This document shows, piece after piece, positions 43,525 to 51,437 of a DNA stretch of 64,000 bases. The notes below the pieces were generated by a model. That model did not search any database and had not been told where the DNA came from. It worked only from the letters and a program-made list of their open reading frames with translations. Every line of letters begins with the position of its first letter. Within the stretch, counting starts at the first letter, position 1. A program made the translations under genes and the position numbers. Origin of the DNA: Anaerolineales bacterium (GTDB lineage: Bacteria; Chloroflexota; Anaerolineae; JAAEKA01); NCBI GenBank assembly GCA_020634615.1, contig JACKBI010000015.1:62001-126000 (forward strand). The letters run 5' to 3'.

Positions 43525-44357
43525 CACCGCGGCTTGCGCGCCACGAAGAGCTCGCCGCCGCCGGAGTCCCAGATTTCCTCGTCCGCTTCGATGATCAACT
43601 CCGGGGTGAAACCAACTTCGGCCAGCAGACGCAGCCACGTGTCGCGGCTGAACAGCCCCACCACGTGCCGGTCGTGGATCGCACGCGCCGAGCCGTCGCC
43701 CTCCAGCAGCAAATACGCCATGTCCATGACAAAGTGCGTGTCAGTCGGATCCGGATCGTGGACCCACTCGACGTAGCGCAGCGCGCGTCCGCTGCCGTCG
43801 GCTGCATCATGCCCGCCGTGGTCGGTGTATGGACGATAGCTTTCGCGCGTCTCGTCGGGGCAGAACAACGCCACGCCACCCGGCTTGGTATGCACAAACG
43901 CTGTGACCATCGCCTGGCGCAGGTCTTCTTCGCTGGTCAGATATGCCACCGCGTCATGCACGAAGACGGCGTCGAACTGGCGGCCAAGGCTCACCGTGCG
44001 CATGTCACCCTGGACGTGTTCGCACTCGGGATTGAGCGCGCGGCTGACCGCCAGCATGGGCGGGGAAAGATCGACCAGCGTCAGTTGGAAGTGCGCTTTG
44101 AGGTGTGAGGCGTTGTTGCCGCCGCCGCTGCCCAATTCCAGCACCTCGACCGGCGGCTGTTTACAGGCGTTCACCAGCGTGCGATGATAGACGGCCGCCT
44201 CACCGGCGTAGTCGTCCGGCGAGGACAGGATCGGCCACCAGTCGGCCAGTTCAAAGTAAAGCGAAGGCAGCGAGTAGTACTCGCTCTTGAAGTCAGCGGC
44301 GCGTTCCATCTCCAGGTATTCCTGCGGCGTCAGCATGGCTTTGCGCGCTGCGGTCAT
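43524..44357 (-). CDS. SAM-dependent methyltransferase with an Uma2-like N-terminal graft
   Basis: 277 residues from ATG 44357 (GGAGG at 44369-44373). The first 28 residues (ARKAMLTPQEYLEMERAA, then DFKSEYY) look like the start of Uma2/DUF820 nucleases. Immediately after, 'SLPSLYFELADWWPILSSP' is a typical start of a class I methyltransferase, with motif I 'VLELGSGGGNNA', 'LTLVDLSPPML' and 'FDAVFVHDAVAYL'. The Uma2 part is far too short to fold as a nuclease. The enzyme part appears complete. It probably results from a recombination that replaced the original 5' end. Confidence 0.8.
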   Translation of the reverse strand: MTAARKAMLTPQEYLEMERAADFKSEYYSLPSLYFELADWWPILSSPDDYAGEAAVYHRTLVNACKQPPVEVLELGSGGGNNASHLKAHFQLTLVDLSPPMLAVSRALNPECEHVQGDMRTVSLGRQFDAVFVHDAVAYLTSEEDLRQAMVTAFVHTKPGGVALFCPDETRESYRPYTDHGGHDAADGSGRALRYVEWVHDPDPTDTHFVMDMAYLLLEGDGSARAIHDRHVVGLFSRDTWLRLLAEVGFTPELIIEADEEIWDSGGGELFVARKPR

Positions 44358-44384
44358 CGTCGTCATCTCCTCCCGCGTAGCAGG

Positions 44385-44804
44385 TCAGTCGTCCTCGATG
44401 ATCTGATAGCAGGTGATGATCTCAGCTCCCGGCCGGATCGTCGCGGCCACTGAGCAATACTTGGTCTCCGACAGGTGAATGGCCTGCGCGACGTCCTTCT
44501 CTTTCAGCCCCTTGCCACGCAAAACGTACTCCATGGTGATGCGGACAAAGGGCCACGGCGATTCGGCAGCGTTTTCGCCCGACACGTTGACCTGCAGGCC
44601 AGTCATGCGGGAACGCTTCTTGGCCAGAATGCCGACCACATCGTAGGCCGAACAGGAAGCCAGACTCAGCAGCAAGAGCTGTGAAGGGGCCATACCTGTG
44701 CCGTTCTCCTCGTCCTGTGCCGAGATAACGACAGAATGCTTGGAATCATCGGTGCCAACGAATTGTTTGTTCTGTACCCAGGTCAGGGTGACGTCTTTAG
44801 TCAT
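44385..44804 (-). CDS. OsmC family peroxide-reducing protein
   Basis: 139 residues. The two redox Cys of OsmC/Ohr proteins are present: 'LSLASCSAYDVV' and 'ETKYCSVAATI'. 'GMAPSQLLLLSLASC' is the family signature. It should reduce organic hydroperoxides through a thiol cycle, though the YhfA-like branch, which this resembles, is less well characterised. It lies 27 bp upstream of the methyltransferase on the same strand. Confidence 0.88.
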   Translation of the reverse strand: MTKDVTLTWVQNKQFVGTDDSKHSVVISAQDEENGTGMAPSQLLLLSLASCSAYDVVGILAKKRSRMTGLQVNVSGENAAESPWPFVRITMEYVLRGKGLKEKDVAQAIHLSETKYCSVAATIRPGAEIITCYQIIEDD

Positions 44805-44815
44805 GGTGGTTCTTT

Positions 44816-45023
44816 CGTTCGGTAGTTTAGTAGTGCGCTAGTTCGCAGGCGCAATCGTGCGCCAGTGCTTTGATGCAGAATGCAGGCAAAAGGTTATCAC
44901 AACCATGTGCGTCGGAGTGACTATTGTCGCACCCGGCAGGTCATCACCACGTCGCCTGCCATGCAAATCAACGACCATCGCACCAACGCACCCCCAAACT
45001 ACCGCACCACCGAACTAACGCAC
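44816..45023 (+). repeat. Long-range inverted repeat of 8-9 base units
   Basis: 44816-44846 (CGTTCGGTAGTTTAGTAGTG...) and 44996-45023 (CAAACTACCGCACCACCGAA...) are inverted, degenerate copies of alternating 'AACTA.CG' and 'GCAC.A' units about 150 bp apart. The right half supplies the TAG stop of the acyl-CoA ligase. The 150 bp between has no gene. Confidence 0.55.
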
Positions 45024-46591
45024 TATTCCTGGTCCACCAACTCGCGCTTGAGGATTTTGCCGGTGGCGGTCATCGGCAGAGCGGAGCGGAACTCGATATA
45101 GCGCGGGTATTTGTAAGCTGCCAGGCCCTCGCGGGCGAAGGACATGATCTCGTCCACGGTCGCCGTTTCGCCCGGCTTGAGAACGACGTAGGCCTTGATC
45201 TCCTCGCCCATCTTGTCATCGGGCACGCCCTTGACGGCAACCAGCGACACCTTGGGATGGGTCATCAGGTATTCCTCGACCTCGCGCGGATAGACGTTGA
45301 ACCCACCGCGGATGATCATCTCCTTCAGCCGGTCGACGATGTAGAAATAGCCGTCGGCGTCGATCTTGCCCATATCGCCGCTGTGGAACCAGTCGTCGCG
45401 TATCACCTCGGCGGTCGCGTCGGGGCGCTTGTAGTAGCCTTTCATCAGTTGGTGACCGCGGATGACAACCTCGCCCACTTCTTCAGGCCCCAGCGCGGCA
45501 TGGCTGTCACTGGCCGGATCAACAATGCGCATGTCCGTCAGCCAGATCGGCTGGCCGATGGAGCCGACCTTGCGCGGCCGGTCGAGCTGGTTGAAACAGG
45601 CTACCGGCGACGTCTCGCTCAACCCGTAGCCCTCAAGAATCGGCACGTCGAAGCGCTCCTCGAAGTTGCGCAGCAGCTCCACCGGCAGCGCCGAGCCGCC
45701 GCTGACCGCGATGCGCAGGGTGCTGCGAATCAGGTCGAGATCGAACTTCTCTGCGTCGGGGTAGCTCAGGAGGCCCCAATACATCGTTGGTACGCCCGCA
45801 AATACCGTGACGCCGTCGCGTTGCATGATGCCCAGCACAGCATCGGCGGCAAAGCGCGGCAGCAAGGTGATGGTTGCGCCGGAGCAAAAACCGGTATTCA
45901 TGAGCACCGTCTGGCCAAAGGAGTGGAACAGCGGCAGCACCACCAGGCAGACGTCGTCCTTGTTCATCTGGATCATATCGCGCGTGGCTACCGCGTTCAT
46001 GACCATGTTGCTGTGGGTCAATTCCGCACCCTTGGGGCTGCCCGTGGTGCCGGAGGTGTAAAGGATCACTGCCGTCTCGTCGGGCATCGTCTGCACCGTG
46101 TCGAAGACCGGCGACTGGCCGGCCATGACGCGGCCCAACGTCGTCACGCCCTCGCCTTCCACCGGCGAAGCCGCGGTTGGATCAGCCGTGGCCACGATGA
46201 GGTGGCGGCAGTCGGGAGCCTGCTGAAACCCCTCCAGCGCCATCTGCGCCATGGGCAGTTCAGGCGTGCCCTGGAAGACGATCAGCGCGACCGCATCACT
46301 GTCTTTGAGGTGATAGGCGATCTCGCGTCCTTTGAACAGCACGTTGAACGGCACCACAGTCGCGCCCAGCTTCAGAATGGCGTAGTAGGCGATGGGAAAG
46401 TAAGGGATGTTGAGGCACGACAGCGCGACCTTGTCGCCGCGCTGCACGCCAAGTTGGCGCAGCCCGTTGGCCAGTTGGTTAGCTGCGCCGTTGACCTGGG
46501 CATAATTGAGCTTGGTGTCGTTGAAGATCACGGCAGGCTGAGCCGGGTTGGCCTGAGCGCTGGACTCCAGCAGCATCGCTAGGTTGAGCAT
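45023..46591 (-). CDS. Long-chain fatty acid-CoA ligase / AMP-dependent synthetase
   Basis: 522 residues, ATG 46591 with GGAGG upstream. Adenylate-forming enzyme: 'ILYTSGTTGSPKGAELTH' is the phosphate loop, 'ILEGYGLSETSPVACFN' the A5 motif, 'YFYIVDRLKEMIIRGG' then 'NVYPREVEEYL' the hinge, and 'MTATGKILKREL' holds the catalytic Lys. It activates a carboxylic acid as AMP ester and transfers it to CoA. With the nearby acyl-CoA dehydrogenase it points to fatty-acid use. Chain length cannot be told. Confidence 0.92.
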   Translation of the reverse strand: MLNLAMLLESSAQANPAQPAVIFNDTKLNYAQVNGAANQLANGLRQLGVQRGDKVALSCLNIPYFPIAYYAILKLGATVVPFNVLFKGREIAYHLKDSDAVALIVFQGTPELPMAQMALEGFQQAPDCRHLIVATADPTAASPVEGEGVTTLGRVMAGQSPVFDTVQTMPDETAVILYTSGTTGSPKGAELTHSNMVMNAVATRDMIQMNKDDVCLVVLPLFHSFGQTVLMNTGFCSGATITLLPRFAADAVLGIMQRDGVTVFAGVPTMYWGLLSYPDAEKFDLDLIRSTLRIAVSGGSALPVELLRNFEERFDVPILEGYGLSETSPVACFNQLDRPRKVGSIGQPIWLTDMRIVDPASDSHAALGPEEVGEVVIRGHQLMKGYYKRPDATAEVIRDDWFHSGDMGKIDADGYFYIVDRLKEMIIRGGFNVYPREVEEYLMTHPKVSLVAVKGVPDDKMGEEIKAYVVLKPGETATVDEIMSFAREGLAAYKYPRYIEFRSALPMTATGKILKRELVDQE

Positions 46592-46713
46592 GGTGTACCT
46601 CCAAAGAGTGGGTGTGGGTTGGCCGATGGGCCTATCTTAGCGTAGGAATGAGGGGATGGCAAATGATAGGGAGGGGAGGAAAAGGAGGAAAAAGGGGGAA
46701 AGGGGGGTCAAGA

Positions 46714-46797
46714 GACTTCGGAAGTCGCCGGTTGTGTACACATCTACATTTGCAACGAGAACGACCAGTCCGCGACGTGCTGGCGACTTCCGAAGTA
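46714..46797 (-). repeat. 85-bp palindrome-ended element, copy 3
   Basis: Ends GACTTCGGAAGTCGCCG and GGCGACTTCCGAAGTA. The interior matches copies 1 and 2 only in reverse orientation (CTGGTCG...CGTCGC on the minus strand). Confidence 0.75.
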
Positions 46798-46873
46798 TGA
46801 GGGGCGGCATCCGGTTTGACAGGCGGACATGGGCGGGATACACTGGCTACACCACGCTTCACGACCAGGAGTC

Positions 46874-46978
46874 GTAACTACTCACCCGTCTTTCCCGCGG
46901 AGGCGGGAATCCACGCTTCACGAGCACCAGACTCCCGCCTCCGCGGGAGTGACGTAACGATAAAGGCTGAGTAGCAAC
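46874..46978 (+). repeat. GTAAC-bracketed composite element 3 with dRS3-like palindromes
   Basis: Brackets GTAACTACTCACCC (46874-46887) and GGCTGAGTAGCAAC (46965-46978), 11 of 14 positions complementary. Inside are TTTCCCGCGGAGGCGGGAAT (46891-46910) and its reverse-complement-like partner ACTCCCGCCTCCGCGGGAGT (46931-46950). The inner motif has the ATTCCC-N8-GGGAAT form seen in dispersed repeats of many bacteria (dRS3 in Neisseria). Confidence 0.6.
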
Positions 46979-46991
46979 CAGGAGTCACTCA

Positions 46992-47408
46992 ATGCCGCTT
47001 GCTGTTATCCACGACCGACTTGCTGTTTCCGCTGTCCTCTTTGCCGGGGTTTGCGCCGTCTGGGGCTTCATCAACTACCTTCGCGGGCAGGACATGACCA
47101 GCGGCTACTGGGGTGCTCTGGTGATCTGCGAAATCCTGATGATTGTCCAGGCCCTCTTTGGGATCATCCTCGCCATCGAGGGCAACCACCCACCGCGCGC
47201 GATCGTCCACTACCTCTACGGCATCAGCGCGGTCATCTCGCTGCCGGCAGTCTATGTCTTCACCGGTGGGCGGGACACACGACGCGAGAGCCTGCTCTAC
47301 GCGGTTGTCAGCCTCTGGCTCTTCGGCCTGGCGATCCGCGGCATCACCACCGGCTCGGAGCAGGAGACGGTGGCAATGGTACTGCGTTCGATTGTTGGGT
47401 TGATTTAG
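46992..47408 (+). CDS. Small four-helix membrane protein
   Basis: 138 residues, AGGAG 7 bases before ATG 46992. Four membrane segments (about residues 10-28, 41-62, 75-92, 104-118), a short loop 'RGQDMTSGYW' and a polar 'GGRDTRRESLL' loop. Similar small proteins occur in Chloroflexota without known function. It is followed by a strong terminator, so it is monocistronic. Confidence 0.7.
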   Translation: MPLAVIHDRLAVSAVLFAGVCAVWGFINYLRGQDMTSGYWGALVICEILMIVQALFGIILAIEGNHPPRAIVHYLYGISAVISLPAVYVFTGGRDTRRESLLYAVVSLWLFGLAIRGITTGSEQETVAMVLRSIVGLI

Positions 47409-47422
47409 GACGCGTCTACGAG

Positions 47423-47471
47423 AAAGCCAGGGCCTCCCTGCTGTTGGACGGCAGGGAGGCCCTGGCTTTTT
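47423..47471 (+). terminator. Bidirectional intrinsic terminator
   Basis: A 19-bp perfect stem (AAAGCCAGGGCCTCCCTGC / GCAGGGAGGCCCTGGCTTT), a 9-base loop and TTTTT on the plus strand. It serves the small membrane protein and, in reverse, the secreted protein at 47506. A decayed copy lies at about 48874-48904. Confidence 0.92.
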
Positions 47472-48025
47472 ACTTCCGGTTAAAGTTCGGTGGATGCAGC
47501 GAACCCTACCAGGATTCGCTGTAGATGAGATCACCGAGTGGTGGAGTGTAGTAGGTGAAGTCGGTCAGGTTCCCGCGCATCATCCCTCCGTTGGTGTCCA
47601 GTACCGAGAAGATGTTATCGTAGGTGGGCAGCACACCGCCAGGTGGCGGAATTATGGGGCCGGGCAGGCAGCTAAGGCCGCCTCGGGCATGCACAAACCA
47701 GACATCGTCGTAGTTGTTCAATATGGTTGGGTCGAGAGACGTGATCCCGGCGGCTTCCCATTCCTGGCGCACTTCAGCCGCGGGGCGTCCCTGGATGTCG
47801 GCGGTTTGAGCGATAGCCCCGTCGCTCAGCCACGTTTCCAGAGCGTCCACCGATGTGTGAATCGCGTAGATATTGGTCGTGTCTCCGGGCACGCCTGAAC
47901 AATTGTAATTCACCAGCGAGAGTGCATAGTCGGTGATCCAGTCGGGTTGAAGCTGTGAGCGGTTAGCGCGAACGCCGACATCTGGCAAGTATGTCTGTGA
48001 ACTCTGCAATGGCGCGCGCGAGCTT
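47427..48025 (-). repeat. 600-bp segmental duplication, copy 1
   Basis: Covers the terminator and the last roughly 170 codons of the 47506 gene. It is nearly identical to 48870-49471 (offset 1443-1446 bp, differing by a one-codon indel and scattered substitutions). Confidence 0.85.
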
Positions 48026-48765
48026 GCTTGCCCGATCATGGTCTGTGCCACAGGGATCATCTTCTCGACAGACCATTCGGACGTGTACATGACGTAGCTC
48101 AGGTCGCCGTCCACCCACATCAGCACTCCCAATACGGCCTGATTGATGCCGTCTACGGCTACCACGCCCGGATCGTGCGCTAGGACAGGCGTCCCGTTGA
48201 TATCGATGATGCGGCTCTGGCCCCTGCCGGCCTCAGCTTCGCTCAAAGCCCACCTGTGATACTCGATTGCCGCATGATCTCGATAAATCGAGATCATGAT
48301 TCCGTCCGAGTAGTGAAGCGCGACGGCGTGCTGGGTGGGAGATAACTCGATGAATTTCAGCGTAATGCCGTCGGGCAGCAGCGATGGCAGCCGGATCGGT
48401 ACTCCCAGGGCGGCTTCAGCCTCGTCCAACGTCACGTATTTGCCGCCATCATAGTTATGACCATCTGCGCGCGGGATCGGGGGAATGAAATGAAGAACCG
48501 GCCCCGTGGGGGTGATATAGGGCAGGGGCGGCGGCATGGTAGCAACTGGCTGCGGCGTTTGACCGTTGGGCGTAGGCAGAGGGTCGGCCGCTGTAGTCGG
48601 TGGAGGCGGGGCAAGGGTGGCGATGATGGGCGAGGATTGGTCTGCGGCAGCAACTGCCGGCGACAGAGCGCTGCCTCCGGCGCAGCCACTGGCGGCCGCA
48701 GCAACGACCAGCAATCCGGCGACGAGAACGGCAATTTCCAGACGTACAAACGAATGGTTTTTCAC
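47506..48765 (-). CDS. Secreted lipoprotein with a domain shared with its neighbour
   Basis: 419 residues from GTG 48765 (AGGAGA 6 bases upstream; the TTG at 48780 is too close to it). The signal sequence ends in a lipobox (AAASGC). A Pro-rich linker follows, then a domain of about 120 residues with 'EAEAALGVPIRLPSLLPDGITL', a DUF4367-like 'sticky' fold. The C-terminal domain of about 150 residues contains 'YAIHTSVDALETWLSD', 'GRPAAEVRQEWEAAG' and 'DDVWFVHARGG'. This last domain is almost identical in the next gene. I do not recognise it. Confidence 0.72.
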   Translation of the reverse strand: MKNHSFVRLEIAVLVAGLLVVAAAASGCAGGSALSPAVAAADQSSPIIATLAPPPPTTAADPLPTPNGQTPQPVATMPPPLPYITPTGPVLHFIPPIPRADGHNYDGGKYVTLDEAEAALGVPIRLPSLLPDGITLKFIELSPTQHAVALHYSDGIMISIYRDHAAIEYHRWALSEAEAGRGQSRIIDINGTPVLAHDPGVVAVDGINQAVLGVLMWVDGDLSYVMYTSEWSVEKMIPVAQTMIGQASSRAPLQSSQTYLPDVGVRANRSQLQPDWITDYALSLVNYNCSGVPGDTTNIYAIHTSVDALETWLSDGAIAQTADIQGRPAAEVRQEWEAAGITSLDPTILNNYDDVWFVHARGGLSCLPGPIIPPPGGVLPTYDNIFSVLDTNGGMMRGNLTDFTYYTPPLGDLIYSESW

Positions 48766-48869
48766 GGTGTGTCTCCTCAATTCAACCCGGCTTGAAAAGC
48801 GCTGGTGCTGTGATCACAAGCTAGCAGGACACTGCATTGGGATTGGCCTTAAACTCCTGAACCGAAACG

Positions 48870-49471
48870 CACAGGCCTCCTTGCTATTCGACAGCAGGAA
48901 GGCCCTGACTTCTTACCTCCGGTCAAAGTCTGGTGGATGCAGTGAATCCTACCAGGATTCGCTGTAGATGAGATCACCGAGTGGTGGAGTCCAGTAGCTG
49001 AGGTCGGACAGGTTCCCACTCATCAGCGAGCCACCTGTGGTGTCCAGTACCGAGTAAATGTTATCGTAGGTGGGCAGCACACCGCCAGGTGGCGGAATTA
49101 TGGGGCCGGGCAGGCAGCTAAGGCCGCCTCGGGCATGCACAAACCAGACATCGTCGTAGTTGTTCAATATGGTTGGGCCGAGAAACGTGATCCCGGCGGC
49201 TTCCCATTCCTGGCGCACTTCAGCCGCGGGGCGTCCCTGGATGTCGGCGGTTTGAGCGATAGCCCCGTCGCTCAGCCACGTTTCCAGAGCGTCCACCGGT
49301 GTGTGAACCGCGTAGATATTGGTTGTCTCTCCGGGCACGCCTGAACAATTGTGATTCATCAGCGAGAGCGCACGGTCGGTGATCCAGTCGGGTTGAGGCC
49401 GCGAGCGGTTGGCGCGAACGCCGACACTTGGCAAGAATGTCTGTGAACTCTGCGATGGCGCGCGTGAGCTT
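48870..49471 (-). repeat. 600-bp segmental duplication, copy 2
   Basis: Carries a degraded copy of the terminator and the second domain of the 48949 gene. It matches 47427-48025. Confidence 0.85.
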
Positions 49472-50097
49472 GTCTCACTCTCCACCACATTTATGTTTAC
49501 CATGTAATCATCATCGAAAAATTGGTCCGGATTAACCAAGCTACCAAGTGGTGGTGTGAAATCAGGCTCGGTGAACGCTCCGATCCCGATTTGAACAGCA
49601 TCTTCAGTCAGAATTACGTAAATGTTGTCATATTCCGGCGGTTCCCAACCTTCTGGTCTAAGGTCTTCCGAAGGAAGGGTCAACGGCATTGTCTTGGTAC
49701 CAACTTGGAAATTGACTCCTCCACGGACATCAATCACCCAAATTGTATCTTGCAAAGCATAAAACTCATCTGGCAGCCGGCCAATCTGAGTTCCATTCCA
49801 TTCGTTACGCACATCGGCTTCGGGACGGTTTTGCACGCGCGCCGCAGTACGGATTTCGCTTTCACGTAACCAATTTTCGAGTTGCGTAGCGGAAACCTCT
49901 GCGGCGTAGACCTTTGTGTCCGCGCTTAGATTACCAGCATCTAGTTCAACACTACGTAAAGCTTGTTCCACAATGGAAACCTGCGACACAGTTGATGCGC
50001 TTGCCCCTGATCGCCTAAGAAGGCTTGTACCTGTAATGATCATGCTTATCACGACAAGCATGATTCCAACACTAACTACTGCGCTACGGTGTGACAT
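48949..50097 (-). CDS. Exported protein with two tandem copies of an unknown domain
   Basis: 382 residues, ATG 50097 with AGGAGG upstream. An N-terminal membrane helix (VVSVGIMLVVISMIITGTSL) is followed by domain A ('VYAAEVSATQLENWLRE', 'NRPEADVRNEW', 'IWVIDVRGGV', 'FTPPLGSLVNPDQ') and domain B ('IYAVHTPVDALETWLSD', 'GRPAAEVRQEW', 'VWFVHARGGL', 'WTPPLGDLIYSESW'). A and B are homologous but distant, while B is nearly identical to the end of the 47506 protein. B was therefore added or overwritten by recent duplication. Domain A DNA is AT-richer. Confidence 0.72.
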   Translation of the reverse strand: MSHRSAVVSVGIMLVVISMIITGTSLLRRSGASASTVSQVSIVEQALRSVELDAGNLSADTKVYAAEVSATQLENWLRESEIRTAARVQNRPEADVRNEWNGTQIGRLPDEFYALQDTIWVIDVRGGVNFQVGTKTMPLTLPSEDLRPEGWEPPEYDNIYVILTEDAVQIGIGAFTEPDFTPPLGSLVNPDQFFDDDYMVNINVVESETSSRAPSQSSQTFLPSVGVRANRSRPQPDWITDRALSLMNHNCSGVPGETTNIYAVHTPVDALETWLSDGAIAQTADIQGRPAAEVRQEWEAAGITFLGPTILNNYDDVWFVHARGGLSCLPGPIIPPPGGVLPTYDNIYSVLDTTGGSLMSGNLSDLSYWTPPLGDLIYSESW

Positions 50098-50154
50098 AGA
50101 ATACGCCTCCTGATTATGTTTGCAGGGATTGGTAGTTGAAAGTAAGGAACGAGG

Positions 50155-50931
50155 TCAGTTACAGCCACCTATGAACCACGAGTTACTTCCATAGGAAGTA
50201 GCCTGATAGCTCGTGTTAGGTGTAGTGATGACCATGCCGTAGTTTGTCCCTACATTTACCCACTGATGGCTTGTATTTTTATACTTGACTTGAGAGAACG
50301 TACTCGGCCCCAATCCATTGTTAGGGGGATTCTGGACTTCTCCGCCGCCAATGGTAAGTGCTGGCACTACGAAGTCTAGCCAAGCTCCAGCCACCAAGTT
50401 ACTATCGATATAGGCAAGATGGCCTGGCCCACTTGCGTCTTTCTCAACCCTGTATTCATGTGTTTGCCCAGGTGGTGCATTCGCAACATCCATTTTCGAG
50501 TATCCGTTGTAGTTCTGCACAATTACAACGTGGCGGGTTTCAAGTTTCCAACTACCGTAGCGACTACAGCCTGGCGTCACGAAGCAAGGATCCTTTAACC
50601 AGCCACTTTCAAGGACATGCCAACCACCTTGGGTTGGGTAGCCTGCTATTCCAACTCTCATGAACGACCACAGGCCATCACGTATAGTTGGATCACCCAC
50701 GGCAATGTAAGATCGAATGCCAATTGGCTGGAGAGAAGCATTTATTTCTCCCCACGCATTACATAGCGTACCGCTAGATCCACAGTAGCCACATGTCCCC
50801 GTTTGGAGAAGAGGCTTCTCAACTTCCTCTTTTGGAGCACCGCTGTTTTGCGGTTTTGCGTTGGCTCCAGGTACCATGATCAATAACAGGAAGATCAGAG
50901 AAATTCCCGCCATTGTTGCTCTACGTATCAT
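50155..50931 (-). CDS. Secreted orphan protein
   Basis: 258 residues from ATG 50931 (AGGAGG upstream). It has a signal peptide (MAGISLIFLLLIMVPGANA). The mature part has Cys pairs (GTCGYCGSSGTLC, CFVTPGC, terminal GGC) that could form disulfides, and is rich in Gly, Tyr, Asn and Trp ('VVIVQNYNGYSK', 'GGEVQNPPNNGLGPSTF'). No family recognised. The DNA is visibly AT-richer than the surroundings and uses rarer codons, which suggests horizontal origin together with the 5' half of the 48949 gene. Confidence 0.65.
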   Translation of the reverse strand: MIRRATMAGISLIFLLLIMVPGANAKPQNSGAPKEEVEKPLLQTGTCGYCGSSGTLCNAWGEINASLQPIGIRSYIAVGDPTIRDGLWSFMRVGIAGYPTQGGWHVLESGWLKDPCFVTPGCSRYGSWKLETRHVVIVQNYNGYSKMDVANAPPGQTHEYRVEKDASGPGHLAYIDSNLVAGAWLDFVVPALTIGGGEVQNPPNNGLGPSTFSQVKYKNTSHQWVNVGTNYGMVITTPNTSYQATSYGSNSWFIGGCN

Positions 50932-51069
50932 GTTTGGTTCCTCCTGTCTCGAAGCAAATATCCGTGGGTTTGAACGCCCTCGAATGCGCAATTTGTCGCA
51001 TCCCTGTTTTTAACCTCTATTTGGAAAACCCACATTCCAGCTTCATTATCATCAATACAATCATATCAT

Positions 51070-51081
51070 CCCCCCCCCCCC
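51070..51081 (+). repeat. Homopolymeric C12 tract
   Basis: Twelve consecutive C (G12 on the minus strand), about 140 bp upstream of the secreted orphan gene and 45 bp from the end of the LuxR-type gene. Tracts of this length are prone to slipped-strand length change. Confidence 0.9.
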
Positions 51082-51125
51082 GTGTCTACTACACTTTAGA
51101 GCAGTTTTTCACTATTCGGCGCGTG

Positions 51126-51407
51126 CTACGTCTTCACCCATCCCTGCCGAATCGCAACCAGCGCAGCTTCGGTGCGCGAGGCCACGCCCAACTTGCGAAA
51201 GATGTTGCGGATGTGAAACTTGACCGTGTCTTCCGTGACGTTCAACTCCCTGGCGATCTGGGCATTGGTCGCGCCTCTTGCCAGCACGCGCAACACCTCC
51301 AGTTCCCTCGACGTAAGAGGGCATGGCGTAGGCTCTTCGTCATGCTCCGGTGCCGCGTCGTTGTTGGTTGGATCTTCTGTACCCATGACATCCCATCCCG
51401 ATCCCAT
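51126..51407 (-). CDS. Stand-alone LuxR-type HTH regulator
   Basis: 93 residues. A short acidic N-terminus precedes a complete GerE/LuxR helix-turn-helix: 'LTSRELEVLRVLARGATNAQIA', quoted in parts as 'LTSRELEVLR', 'GATNAQIARELNVTEDTVKF' and 'NIFRKLGVASRTEA'. No receiver or sensor domain, as in GerE. The ATG at 51386 is an alternative start. It lies next to the secreted orphan and duplicated genes and could regulate them. Confidence 0.85.
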   Translation of the reverse strand: MGSGWDVMGTEDPTNNDAAPEHDEEPTPCPLTSRELEVLRVLARGATNAQIARELNVTEDTVKFHIRNIFRKLGVASRTEAALVAIRQGWVKT

Positions 51408-51437
51408 GACCCTGTCGAAGTCGTTCTGGCGGTTGGT

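Larger units (their letters stand above)
46592..46991 (+). other. Intergenic region between divergent genes (400 bp)
   Basis: Begins with a purine-rich G/A run (46655-46710), then the 84-bp element copy 3 (46714-46797) and the bracketed element 3 (46874-46978). AGGAG at 46980-46984 serves the next gene. No clear promoter was recognised. Confidence 0.5.

Noticed and set aside
44924..46582. A 552-codon plus-strand open frame opposite the acyl-CoA ligase
   Set aside because: His/Ala/Gln-rich shadow; the minus strand encodes a complete adenylate-forming enzyme.
46874..46978. A tRNA or integrase attachment site at the bracketed palindromes
   Set aside because: No tRNA fold or CCA-type end, no integrase nearby; the inner motif is a generic dispersed palindrome.
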